Made by a program: the position numbers and the translations under genes | Assembly: GCA_040357565.1 (NCBI GenBank) | Contig: JBDODJ010000134.1 | Source: Cercozoa sp. M6MM | Taxonomy: Eukaryota; Endomyxa: Ascetosporea | Reading direction: 5' to 3' (one strand) | Length of the DNA stretch: 29,511 nt | Part shown: positions 10,342-20,505 of the stretch, one piece after another | Layout of the letters: each line of letters opens with the position of its first letter | Position numbering within the stretch: position 1 is the first letter of the stretch | The notes under the pieces: generated by a model | Databases searched by the model: none | What the model was told of the DNA's origin: nothing | What the model saw: only the letters and a program-made list of their open reading frames with translations

Positions 10342-12024
10342 TCAGTAATCGCCGCTGAGGTCGACGAGGCCGCGGATGTTGGCTGCATCACCGGCGGCAA
10401 ATTTCTCCAGATTCGCCGCGAACACGTGTGCCACATCTGTTGCATATATCAGTCGTTTTTCAAACATTAGCGAGTGGAAGTACCGCTGGGGGTGCTCATG
10501 GCCGACACATGCGGCGTGAGTGTCACTTTCGGATGCTGCCATGCAGCGTTATCGCTGGGAAGCGGCTCTTGATCCCAGACGTCCACAATGGCATGGCTCA
10601 GGTCTGCCGCACACAAGCAGGAGTGACAAGTCACACGCATTGACTGACTGGTCAAGAAAGAACAGAGTGTACAATCCGAGTCAAGCAGGTGCAACAAATG
10701 CGAGGTCGAAATCAACGAGCCACGACCCACATTGACGAGAACAGGGCGCGATTCCTTGAGTGCTTCCATCACGACGCCACCTTCCTGTAATTTTCAAAAA
10801 TATCGTAGTCATCACATTGACTGAAACATTCTAGTTTACCAGGAGTGCCTCAGTACTTGGAGTGTGAGGCAACACAGACACCAAGTAGTCCGGCTTTTGC
10901 TCCTGCAGTGTCAAAATGCACCAACAGTCCATCGATACACAAAGCAACTCACGCGAAGCAAGCTTGCAACAGCAGTCTGCAACTGCTGCTTTTCGGTGTC
11001 GCCTGGCATCTCTTGCGTCACATAGACCTTCTCCAGCTGTCGCGATTTGCCGCTCGAGCGTGCAACACCACTCACGTCACTCCCGAGCAGTTTGAAACAT
11101 TCAGCAACCTATTTCGAAAGCACAAAACGCTCATCCGCGCGGATATGAGAAACCACCCGAAACTGCAAGATACGCACCGAGTTGCCGATGCTACCAAGAC
11201 CGATAACCGCAACTTTTACGTCTCGCTACACATCAAGACAAGTTAGAACTGAGGTGCAAGTGGTCCACAATGAAGCTTGACTCACCAAGAGACGGTAGCT
11301 GTACGCATCAGCACTCAGAGCAGGTCCAAGCCACTGGTGCTGCTTTTGTGCGTGGTGCAAACGATGCCACTGTCGCTCACGATCAAGCACAGCGCACAGC
11401 ACAAACTCGCGCATGTGCACACCAAAGTCGCTGCGAAAGCAAAAAATAAACAAAACTGACTCAGACGACTGAATTTTGCTCTGAGATTTTGAGATTTTGG
11501 CGTACTGTGCGAAGCGAGCAAAGACAAAATTGCGTTCATGGGCGTCAAACGTGCGTGTGTGTTTCAGAAACGCATCAACACCGGCGAACGGCGATTGGAC
11601 GAACTTTTGCTTACCCTGGGTCAGCCCAATCAGTCGATCATTCAGCAGCTTGGGTGTGAAAAATACAAGAAACGCCAGATCGCTGATATGCTACCTCATC
11701 GGTGTGAAGCAGGTCCACAACGTGAGTGAAACAGTGTGGTGAAATCAACAAAGCGTCGGACTCTTTCACAGTTTGCCGAGCGAGCTCGATGCGTTCTTCG
11801 CTTGGTGTGTCACATTGATCCCACTTCACGAGGCCTGCAGGCATTTAAATACGCCCAAAACACCAAGATGTGTTTGTTAAGGTGGCACATACGATGCACT
11901 GGCATACGTTGCGCTACGGCATCGCACAAGGAGCCTGCACAGAGCAAACAAATAATCCACCTCGCACTTATTCCTCAATCAAAATGAATCAACCTGCAGC
12001 AACGCAAGACACTCTAAGTTGCAT
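10342..12024 (-). CDS. D-isomer-specific 2-hydroxyacid dehydrogenase, GhrA-like
   Basis: This is an NAD(P)-dependent enzyme that interconverts a 2-oxoacid (glyoxylate or hydroxypyruvate in the nearest relatives) and the D-2-hydroxyacid. Exons in coding order: 11994-12024, 11893-11934, 11695-11834, 11506-11648, 11286-11430, 11178-11225, 10953-11108, 10840-10902, 10673-10784, 10484-10603, 10342-10436 (364 residues, all in phase). The dinucleotide loop GLGSIG lies at 175-180. The catalytic triad is Arg277 (VNVGRGSLI), Glu306 (DVWDQEPLP) and His325 (TLTPHVSA). VLPHTPSTEALL, AAWQHPKVTLTP and the ending LVDLSGDY are close to bacterial GhrA. No clear targeting peptide is seen. The first two exons are short (31 and 42 bases) and easy to miss. 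The exact substrate cannot be read from sequence. Confidence 0.92.
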
Positions 12025-12193
12025 TTTAAATCCTTTAAAGTATGTGTGGGTCAGTAACGCGACTGCTTGCGCGCTCACGCTAAACCGCACCCTTAAACAT
12101 TGGCGCCAAATCGTCTCTGTGATAGATTGAGGCGCTGTGTGCACGTGCTGTGAGCTACTGTGTGCGAAAAAACCTCCGCCCGCCCGCCTAAAA
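12025..12193. promoter_or_regulatory. 169-base divergent promoter
   Basis: This compact region lies between the divergent start codons of the dehydrogenase and the SET methyltransferase. An AT-rich TTTAAATCCTTTAAAG lies at its left edge, close to the dehydrogenase ATG. Confidence 0.5.
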
Positions 12194-12472
12194 ATGGTTC
12201 TGGCGACATTACGGCGGGACCCGAGATTCCTCCGGCTCGGTCAAGCGCAGGACAACACCGTCGACCTCGTCGAGGACGCCCTCGAAGACATCGTACGCAG
12301 CAGTTTGTGTGTCATGCGTTGTGTTGTAATGTGCTTCTTGTAAGCAGTGTGAAAAGGACTCGCTGTCGTCGCACCAGCTGGTGACTGATCTCGCCAGACT
12401 CGGCGTTGGCAACAGCGACGACAACATCGATGTTGACGACATCGTCGACAGCAGCGATTCGGTTTGTTACTT

Positions 12473-12527
<55 letters not shown>

Positions 12528-15332
12528 ACGCCTTTAGTTGATTTGTCTTTGTGTATTCGGGATAGTGTGTATATTCTACATCGACGATGTGCACAGGACG
12601 ACGACGACGACTACGAGCCGATGTTTCTCGCCTGTGCTCTGTGCGAACGCGACGGCGGAGCGAAACTTTGCGCTTCGTGCAATCGTGGCTTTCACGCACA
12701 GTGCTACGTCAAGTACGTGCTTGAGCACAAGGTACTTTCATTTGTGCTTTTCGCTTTAATTTTCGCTTTGATTTCGCGGGGCTTTTCGCTTTGATTCTCG
12801 CTTTGCTTTCTTTGATTTCGTTTTGATTTTCGCTTTGTCTTGATTTTCGCTTTTGTTGAGTTTGTTTGTAACTTTGTGGCAGCAATCGCCGGCAAAGCTC
12901 GCGGTGGCGCAGGTGGAACCGATCGCGAAGGAGGCTTTCGACGAGGAGAGCGAGAAGGCGTTTCTCGAGCGTTTCGTGAAGTGTCGCAGTTGCCACGTGA
13001 CGCAGCAGCACGAGTGGAATCCGAGCGAGGCGAATGCACAGCTGCGACGTGAGTGGGGTCACGTGTGCCACATCTGCCTCTCCTCGGAGCCGAAGGTAGA
13101 CGCGAGCTTTAGTTTTACCCCCCCCCCCCCCCTCTCTCTCATCTCTCCCTCACCTCCCTATCCTCAGGAGGACGAGTGGCCCTCGCACTGCCAGATGGAA
13201 AACTGTCCCTTCTTTTTCCACGCGTCATGCATCATAGAGCAGCATGGCCCAGTGACGCCAAAGTCCGCCAAAGCGAAAGGACGAAACAAGCTGCGCACAC
13301 GGTCCAAGTACAGAGTCAGCGGCACCGACATCGCGTGCTGTCCCATGCACCACTGCCACCAGTGCGGCAAGAACAAGTGCGTTGCTTTTCTCGCTTTTTA
13401 GCTTTGTTTCAAGGTGCTTTCGCTTTGATTTCGAAGTGCTTTCGCTTTGATTTCGAAGTGCTTTTCGCTTTAATTTCGAAGTGGTACGCGTTTTGCTTTT
13501 CTGAGAGCAGGGACGAAGGAAAGGCGATTTTGATGTCGTGTGCACGGTGCTGTCTTACCGCGCACTTTCGCTGTCGGCAGGACGCTTTTGACACGGTACT
13601 TTAGATATCTGTGTGGGTGTGGGAGAAACGCTGATATGCGAGCAGGTCGGAGGTGACACGTCGCTGGTCAAGTGTCCTCCGCGCACGGTGTGCAAGCGGC
13701 ACCATATCGAAGCAGACAATGTTGTCATGTCAACTTACGGTAAGCTTCGTTGAGTTGCGATAAGTTGGATTGAGCCGAGTTTGTCGTTTTTTCAGGCACG
13801 GACCGAGAGCGACTAGACACGGCGTTGGAGTTTCCGCGCGGACTGTCGTCTCTTGTGCTCGAAGCGATCGAGAGCGTGCCGAGTCTCGATGCTTTCGGTC
13901 GAGCTCTGGCGCAGAGAGTCTCGATGCCAACGAGCTGCTTGCTTCGGCAGGATCGCATCATGTGGAACGAGGAGCGCGTGCCGCTCGACAAGATCTACTT
14001 CAGTCCCTTTGGCGGTGGTGCCAGCTTCCCGCTTTGGCACCTTGATTCTGAAGACATCGACGAGTTGTGCGACGTAAATCTCCTTTTGTTTTTTGCAATC
14101 TACTTTTTGCGTTTTGCTTGAAAACCAAAAGTTGAGTGCTTTGAGCAGCAACATGAGTCCACTTACCTGGCGCACATCCTTGAGAAGTTAGAGTTCAAGC
14201 CACTCAAAAAACTGTTGGAGCGCTTTAACTTGGTAAACAAAAAAAAACACACTTGTTCGTGCAAACAGTCTTGTTCATGATTTAAAAATTTACCCTTACG
14301 ACGTTTAATTCTTGAACAGGCATCGAGAAGACGGCTTTACCGTCAGTTGGAGTCTGTGAAGCATGATGTAATCTTGGTCTGGCGGTGTGTTAGCGTGTGG
14401 TCGTTGTTGATTTTGTTTTAACTTGCTTTGATTCGATTTGTTGATTTAGTGAGCTTCCACTAGCTTTAACTAACTTTGACTCACCGTTGGCTTGCCTAAA
14501 CCTCGTTTTGTGTTTGTAGTTACGCAAGAGGGACGGCGACGCGCGAAAGGCGCGACGTGCTGCGCAACGCAAGGCGCGAAAACTGCGCGAGAAGCAGCTG
14601 CGCGAAATGCGCGATTCCGCTTCCTTCGGCGAAAGCGAAAGTGAAAGCGATGAAGAGGTAGCGTTGTTGCCTCTGTATCTCAGCCCTTTGTACAAAACGA
14701 GAAGTCTCAAGTACTTTGATTGCTGAGCAGGGCGAAACCTCTGAAGAAGAGTTCGTGGATATCGACGAGTCACCCGACACTTTTGGAAAGTGCGTTTCCC
14801 TCGCGCTCAACTCTGACCGCAACTTAACGAATCGCGACTCGACTCACTCACTCTATTTGTAGGTACGGAAAGTTGAAGCGCCTGCAGTACAAGAAGCCGC
14901 TGTCGCGTCCTAAACACATGGAGCCTGTAGCTTTATCTTCTGGGGCAGGGGGGAGGGGGTAAAAAGAGCGGTAAGAGGGTGTATGCTGGGTGCAGGACGC
15001 CTGCAGCTGCCGGGCAGCCGACGCAACGACGACGATGCGAAGCGGGCGAATTTCGCGACGCGTACAGGGTACCAGCAGCAGGCGCGACACAGAGAACTGC
15101 TGCTCGGACAAACGGTGCTTCAACTTTGCTCTGTTCAACGAGTGCGGTGCCGAGTGTCCGGCCGGGGCGCAGTGCCGCAACAAGCGACTCAGCAACGCCG
15201 AGTACGCCGACGTCGTGCTGATCCAGAGCAGTCGACGCGGAGTCGGCGTGCGACTTCAAAAAGCCGTCCAGCGCGGCGATCTTATCGTCGAGTATCTCGG
15301 CGAATGGTACTCTCCTTTCCCCCCCCCCCCCC

Positions 15333-15392
<60 letters not shown>

Positions 15393-15492
15393 NNNNNNNN
15401 NNNNNNNNNNNNNNNNNNNNNNNNNNNNNNNNNNNNNNNNNNNNNNNNNNNNNNNNNNNNNNNNNNNNNNNNNNNNNNNNNNNNNNNNNNNN

Positions 15493-15549
<57 letters not shown>

Positions 15550-16397
15550 CCCGCACTCATACTCCTTGGGCAGTATCGATGCGGCGGAATCGAAACGTCG
15601 CATGGCAGCGTGCATCGCAAGTGGCGCCTCGAATTTCTACATGTTCAAAGTGTCGGCCAACTTGTTTATCGACAGCACGCGCAAGGTAGACACTTCCTCC
15701 TTACTCCCTTACTCCCTTACCGCCTTAGCCCCTTACCCCCTTACTCTCTTACCGCCTTACTCCCTTACCGCCTTATCCCCTTACCCCCTTACCGCCGTAT
15801 CCCCTTACTCCTTACTCCCTTACCACCTTCCCCTATAATAGGGAAACTGGTCGCGTTACTTGAACCACGCATGCGGCGGCGGCAACTGTCACGTTGAACG
15901 ATGGTAGCGTTTTGCCCCTTACCCCCCCCCCCCCCTACTCCTACCCTCGGACAGGCGTGTGGGCGGTGAGACACGGATCGGCATCTATGCCAGCGAGGAC
16001 ATTGAGGCAGGCGAAGAGTTGACCTACGACTACCAGTTTCAGACACTCGGCGAGGCACTGCAGCCTTGCTACTGCGGCGAGGTTGCCTCCCTTCACCTTC
16101 TTACCCCTCCCCCTTTACCTTTTTCCCTTTGCCCCGTCCGTACCCCCTTTACCCTTCCTTACCCCCTTTACCCTTTCCTTACCCCCTCCCCTTCCTCTCT
16201 CGCAGGAGTGTTGCTCGGGCTTCCTGGGCAAGCCGCCGAAGCAGGAGAAACACTTTGCTCTTCTTGACACCGAGAGTGACTCAAACAGTGACTCTGATAG
16301 TGATGGTGACTCTAACGGCGACTCTGACAGCGACTCTGACTCTGAAAGTGACAACGACTCGGACTTGCGCCGAAACAAGCGTCGGCATATCAACTAA
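12194..16397 (+). CDS. PHD-AWS-SET histone lysine methyltransferase (NSD/ASH1/SETD2 group)
   Basis: This nuclear enzyme should transfer methyl groups from S-adenosylmethionine to a histone lysine, H3K36 in most relatives. Exons: 12194-12292, 12348-12461, 12597-12731, 12883-13095, 13168-13376, 13511-13595, 13646-13739, 13796-14073, 14149-14232, 14320-14367, 14520-14657, 14731-14789, 14863-14926, 14996-15306, 15574-15685, 15842-15903, 15955-16081, 16206-16397 (807 residues). Zinc fingers: a PHD-like CALCERDGG...[12 protein letters not shown] near 84-107, then [13 protein letters not shown] and an NSD-type CPMHHCHQC...[10 protein letters not shown] array. AWS is at about 543-605 ([21 protein letters not shown]). 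SET shows [21 protein letters not shown] (Asn689, His690) and ELTYDY (Tyr726, Tyr728). Post-SET is CYCGEECC. The tail is an SD-repeat acidic stretch. The NHSC motif is NHAC here. An assembly gap lies in the intron at 15307-15573 and does not touch the model. Confidence 0.92.
12480..12523 (+). repeat. (CT)n in intron
   Basis: About 22 CT dinucleotides lie in the second intron of the SET gene, pyrimidine strand in sense. Confidence 0.95.
12732..12882 (+). repeat. Intron of TTTTCGCTTTGATTTCG repeats
   Basis: Degenerate TTTCGCTTT/TGATTTCG units fill this SET-gene intron up to the acceptor ggcag. Its orientation is T-rich in sense, as in the introns at 13377-13510 and 1202-1304. Confidence 0.8.
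13377..13510 (+). repeat. Intron of 22-base GCTTTCGCTTTGATTTCGAA units
   Basis: Three well-preserved tandem copies of GTGCTTTCGCTTTGATTTCG, with more decayed copies before them, occupy this intron of the SET gene. Confidence 0.85.
15338..15546 (+). repeat. (CT)n with a 100-base N gap
   Basis: CT dinucleotides flank 100 N at 15393-15492 within an intron of the SET gene. A round number of 100 usually stands for a gap of unknown size. Confidence 0.95.
15686..15841 (+). repeat. C-run minisatellite intron (CCCTTACCGCCTTAC type)
   Basis: Degenerate 12-16 base units of CCCTTACTCCCTTACCGCC fill this SET-gene intron. Related C-run introns follow at 15904-15954 and 16082-16205. Confidence 0.85.
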
Positions 16398-17039
16398 AAA
16401 ACTCGACTGGTTTGGCGTGTCGAATACATCGCATATGTTACCGTGCGGTATAAACCAGTAACTGAGGAGGTATCAAAGACGACTAAATAAAGGAAGCGTT
16501 AACGCCGGTTAGAAAGACGTCGAAGTGGGGGACCCTTATAGAAAAGGTCGTAGAAAGCTTGGGCGAAGCTCCTTAGAGGAAGCTGCAGTCAAAGTGCGCG
16601 AGCTGTAGAAAGCTGGACCCGAGCTAGAAAGTCAGGTCTGCTAATCAACTTTGCACAACACTTGACTAGTATGTAAACTTAATGCAGGATAGCTAGCAAA
16701 ACAAAGTCCCTCATCTATCCGCATTGGTTCAGATTTGATCGTCCGCGCTGGCGAGCAGTCAGATGACAGACTTGGTTGACAGCGAAACGCTATGCCGCAC
16801 CACATACGTGCGCCGCGCCCACTCAACTGCGCATGCGGCACTCATTGACTGAGCTGTCACTCACGTCAGCACTTGCCGACGAAAGGAACCAAATAAAGAA
16901 ACAAAACAGAAGGTTTTCTATTGTCGTAGCTGCTCTAATTGTATTCCAGAGTCTGCTTATAGTGCTTTGTCTCGGGTCGTCGGTCGAGTTTGCCACGCAA
17001 TGGTCGTCAAGTTTCGCTCTGTCGCCGGTTGCCAGCATT
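16398..17039. other. Region between the convergent SET and MARVEL genes
   Basis: It holds the SET-gene 3' end with an AATAAA at 16486-16491, then a degenerate tandem repeat of TAGAAAGCT-like units over about 16510-16640. An open frame at 16776-17258 on plus runs antisense into the last MARVEL exon and I treat it as a shadow. No further gene was found. Confidence 0.55.
16486..16491 (+). terminator. Polyadenylation signal of the SET gene
   Basis: AATAAA lies 89 bases after the stop codon, a plausible 3' UTR length here. Confidence 0.55.
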
Positions 17040-17859
17040 TTAGACCTGTTCGTCCGTGTCAGTGGGTTTTGCAGTAACGGCGGTGGTGCCGCTAACGCCA
17101 CCGTCCGGGCCCTGGCGAATCATGAAGACGCACATCAGAACGCCAAAGAACGACATGAACATGTTCGCCATGCCTTTAAGGGGAAGCAAACAATTAAAAA
17201 GCTACTGGATAAAGTCGAAGTTGAAGTGAAAGAATGTAAACTTATGTACTGGAGTTGAAGGCGTCAATGTCGGACGGAGAGACCGTGGAAGACGTCAGCT
17301 CGCTTCCGGCGTGAGCAGTGGCCGCCAACCACCAGATCGTGCTGTTACCGTACAGTAAACAGTGAGTACACGAATGTTCAGTACAAACGATAGAATACCC
17401 AACGGCAAATGTAGCAGTGGCGCCCTTCATGAGACCGACTCCCTGCTTCCACGTGGCAACCCCCATCAAGGCGACAGCTGAAACAATGTCCAGTATCAAC
17501 ACAGAGACGAACATACTGTCGAGAGGGTAGCAAATAAACAAAGTCAGAGCTGTACCAGTAAGGCTAATCAACGAGGCGAGTAGCATCAGTGGCCAAGCTT
17601 GAGCCTTCAACTTGTCGTTGACCTTGTCGATAGACTTCTGGAGCTCCTCGCAACCAGGAATTTCGGGGATACAATTCAATTGATTCGACTTGATCGCCGT
17701 GTGCAGGTCGTCAATGTGCACCCACTGCATACAGTGTGTTTAAAGTGCGAAAACCTGGCACAGGGGCCCGACGTATACACATGGGTGCGCACATGAGGTA
17801 AATTAACTAGGGGAACGTACTGCTATGATGGTGCAAATGAAGTTGACCAACCTGCGCAT
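17040..17859 (-). CDS. MARVEL-like four-helix membrane protein
   Basis: Exons in coding order are 17821-17859, 17250-17724 and 17040-17173 (215 residues, in phase). Hydrophobic helices lie at about residues 3-16 (RLVNFICTIIAWV), 57-78 (WPLMLLASLISLTGTALTLF), 84-103 and 174-191 (ANMFMSFFGVLMCVFMI). A charged, Cys-containing first loop and a second loop sit between helices 1-2 and 3-4. This spacing (helix, long loop, hairpin, loop, helix) is that of MARVEL-domain proteins, which sit in trafficking vesicles and at membrane junctions. The start ATG overlaps the string gcgcag, so an upstream non-coding exon is possible. A 30-base in-frame segment near 17355-17390 could be a very short intron. Family membership rests on topology, not on a sharp motif. 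Confidence 0.65.
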
Positions 17860-18364
17860 GACATCATCGCGTTGATATTTCACCCGAAACGCAACGATAT
17901 TGTTTTACATAATCGAGACGGGGCGTGCATCTGTGATCTGCAGTACAGTACATCTGCAGTAACAACTTTAAAAACGACGGGAAGGGAGTGCGACATACCG
18001 GGTACATGACGGAAGGCGAGAGCGGAGGCGCTAACAGTAACAGCAGTCTTGCAACGAACTATAACTATGGCAAACAGGTGGCAGTGTTAGAGTACAATGC
18101 AAACAGGTGATACAGGACAAAATAAAGGACGGTTGCAACACGGTGAAAAATCGCGTGTCAGTGTTTCGAACCATCCGAACCTGATCAGTTACGTCATGGC
18201 GGAAATTGATTCAGCCTGCGGTATCGCACACGGTCGGGTTTCGCGTCGCGCACAGAAATCTGTATTATTGTTACACTAATGCTGTCTTAACGTTCGGTTC
18301 GGAAGTAAGAGCTTTCGTTTTGCAAAGAAGCAAAGAAACGAATTAAAAACGGCGGGAGCTCAAT
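17860..18364 (-). promoter_or_regulatory. Upstream region of the MARVEL-like gene
   Basis: This 505-base gap lies between genes on the same strand. A donor-like CCG|gtatgtcgc near 17999 and the acceptor-like string at 17854-17855 could bound a 5' UTR intron. Nothing else was recognised. Confidence 0.4.
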
Positions 18365-18898
18365 TCACTCAGGCGTTGCCGCTTCAGGCGCGTCTACAGT
18401 GGACTTCTTTGCGTTGGCTTGTGCGAGTTGGGCACGCTTCTGTTCGAGGAGACGCTCGATCCGCTCCAACTCCTCCTGCGGCCACAGTCAGGTTGTCCCA
18501 GCGGATGAAAAAGCGAGAAAAGTACAAAAGATAAAACTGACCTGGTGCTCGCGTTGTCTCTCATACTCAAGCTTGCCGACTTCAAGTTGGTAGACAAAGG
18601 ACGGGAACATTGTCTCGAACTGAAAAACAAGCTCACAAACCAGTGCCCTTTCAAGAAACGTGGTTGGGAGAAACGCACATTGGCGTACATGCCGACCACG
18701 ACGCCGACAAACACCCAGAATACCAGTGGACCAGCCCTGCATTGTTTTCATGAATCCCTGGGTGGATATAACACGTCTTTCGCAAGACAGGTTGCACCAG
18801 CGTGGCTTGCCGCCCGGAGGCACTTGCGAAGTCGCCGCCTGTTCGGCCTCGATCGAAAATGCGCGCCGTTGCACGAATCGGCGCAAGTGTGACTGCAT
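18365..18898 (-). CDS. Small single-pass protein, probably mitochondrial inner membrane
   Basis: Exons in coding order are 18789-18898, 18679-18736, 18542-18619 and 18365-18475, joining exactly to 118 residues. The N-terminus MQSHLRRFVQRRAFS is rich in Arg and Ser with no acidic residue, as in mitochondrial presequences. One membrane helix follows (AGPLVFWVFVGVVVGMYAN, about 55-73), then FETMFPSFVYQLEVGKLEYE and a charged coiled coil (EELERIERLLEQKRAQLAQ). The architecture resembles small respiratory-complex accessory or assembly subunits, but I cannot name the family. Confidence 0.65.
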
Positions 18899-19298
18899 AA
18901 TGCTCTAACCCACAGTAACACACGTCTGATCACGGTACTGTAGCGCTGACAGAGTCCAACACTGCGCAGCAGAGTCCAACCAAAAACTGTAGCGCTGACA
19001 GAGTCCAACAATCGGTTCAAGTTTCAATTTTTGGTTGGTTCTTAGATATAACACATACTTTTTTGGATTTTGTTCGTATGGTGTTGCTTAAGATAGCGAT
19101 TTGAGTAACGAGATAGCGGTCAGATTATGTATTATGGCGGTCTAGAATAATCTGCAGATTATAAGCAGCGAGACATCACAGTGTAGCGACACAAGGATTC
19201 CAATCATACCACCGATTTGGCAATTCGTCTTCAGGAACAAACAGGCATTATTTGCCAGTGATGTAGTTACAGGTGGCAAGCAGCTTGGGTATTGCCAC
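18899..19298. other. Region upstream of the mitochondrial-type gene
   Basis: This 400-base gap contains a 25-base exact direct repeat (18937-18961 and 18986-19010) directly upstream of the 118-residue protein gene, and otherwise AT-rich unstructured sequence. No gene was found. Confidence 0.5.
18937..19010. repeat. 25-base direct repeat, period 49
   Basis: Two identical 25-mers starting ACTGTAGCGCTGACAGAG are separated by 24 bases that hold a third partial copy, AGAGTCCAAC at 18971-18980. They lie 39-112 bases upstream of the start codon at 18898. Confidence 0.9.
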
Positions 19299-19611
19299 TC
19301 AGCAGCTGACTGTAGGAGGACGTGGTGCAGACGCCATAAAGTCCCGAAGCACATTGCCCAATAAAAACACCCGGCGTTCTGTCTGCTTGAAGCTGGCCAG
19401 GATCGCAGGCGGCGCAGACGGTTTGACTGATTCAACTGTCGGCACAGGCCATCCCAAAGGCGCACATCGAAGAGCTCCAGGTTTTTACGAAACACATCTG
19501 ACGAGAGGTGAAGCACCGAGAATAGTTATCGTTGCACTCCAAGCCTATAAATACACCAGCGTGTTTTGGGATAGAACAAAAGGGTTCGACACTTGATTGG
19601 AACAGCACCAT
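19299..19611 (-). CDS. Unrecognised 69-residue protein
   Basis: Three exons join in phase (19557-19611, 19437-19497, 19299-19392) with typical introns of 59 and 44 bases. The product starts MVLFQSSVEPFCSIPKHA and continues with an amphipathic charged helix (DVFRKNLELFDVRLWDGLC, then FKQTERRVFLLGNVLRDFM), ending TVSC. No single long open frame covers it, so it is easy to overlook. The clean splice phases and the change to helix-forming composition support it. I do not recognise the family; a small mitochondrial or adaptor protein is possible. Confidence 0.5.
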
Positions 19612-19805
19612 CGCCACACGATCTGTCTGCACGGCTAGGATTTCCCAGATCTGGTCAGTTCTGTCAATTTACCTGGTTGTTTTGGTTGTTCAGCCTGACA
19701 CTGCGAGCGCCGACACTGGCTGACCGACAACACTTCAATTCCAGTTCTTTTACTTTAGTTTTTAAAATGTACTAAACTTAACTCAGTAAAACTGCAATCA
19801 AATGA

Positions 19806-20278
19806 TCAACTTCGAGCCTTCATTAGGATCCATATCGCCAAGGCCACGACAAGCACCAAAGCGAGAAACTACTAGTATAGTGACCAGGTCAGTCTGTGAA
19901 AGCCGTGAAAACAGCCTGAGTGTTGTACAGGTACGTACCAAAGCTACTTGCTTCGCATGTTTCCACAGCCAAAGACGACGAAGCTCATCGCCTCTTCGCT
20001 CATAGCTCTCAGCTGCTCATACCGCCAGTCCATGGCCAGTCGGGGGAATTCGAAATTAAGCAGTTGATCTTTGAGGTACCCACTTCTTCAAGTTCGTCGA
20101 CGTTTTCTTCGATTCGGTCGATTTCCGTCGACCTTTGGTTCGCGACGTTAATGTTGCGTTGCGCTGATGATCTCACCTCGCGGATATCTTCCTGAATGTC
20201 TAGGATGGCTCTGTCATCACCCGTGCTTTTATCTTTTTCGCTCCTACTTTCTCTGTCGGTGCTTGCAGAACCAACCAT
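19806..20278 (-). CDS. Short R-SNARE (synaptobrevin/VAMP-like)
   Basis: This is a tail-anchored vesicle SNARE that drives membrane fusion. Exons in coding order are 20080-20278, 19939-20012 and 19806-19868 (111 residues). A polar N-terminus of about 22 residues has no longin domain. The SNARE motif follows (ILDIQEDIREVRSSAQRN, INVANQRSTEIDRIEENV), with the zero-layer Arg at position 49. Then come the typical juxtamembrane basic/Trp stretch RRLWLWKHAKQ and the anchor FLALVLVVALAIWILMKARS that ends the protein. Length and order match animal and fungal synaptobrevins. The gene is divergent from the monooxygenase gene. Confidence 0.88.
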
Positions 20279-20505
20279 CACACTTAAATAAGTCCACTGT
20301 CTTGCTCCATGCCAGTGACCTTAACTTTAAAAACTCTCGAGCATCGCAAATCAAAAGTCCGATCAATCACGTGGGTGGCGCGATCGCTGTTGAAAAACTA
20401 AAAACTGACTCATAGCGAAACAACCTTGTTTCAGTTTCAGTTGTTGGAGAGAGACTCACTCGATGGGATTTCCTTTTGACACAGTGCAAGTAGAGCCTAC
20501 GATCC
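20279..20505. promoter_or_regulatory. 227-base divergent promoter (R-SNARE / monooxygenase)
   Basis: It lies between two outward-facing starts. CTTATTTAAG on the minus strand is only a few bases from the R-SNARE ATG and may be a TATA-like or leader element. GTTTCAGTTTCAGTTG lies near the middle. Confidence 0.45.

Noticed and set aside
15686-15841. Interstitial telomere as evidence of chromosome fusion
   Set aside because: The units are degenerate, confined to an intron between canonical splice sites, and similar arrays occur in many introns here, so a fusion point is not needed.
14983-15897. Long open frame through the (CT)n repeat of the SET gene
   Set aside because: The frame is open only because CT repeats and N have no stops; AWS and SET homology require the intron to be removed.
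16776-17258. 160-residue open frame on plus with a hydrophobic stretch
   Set aside because: It lies antisense to the last MARVEL exon, has no family likeness, and the minus-strand splice model gives a clear fourth membrane helix.
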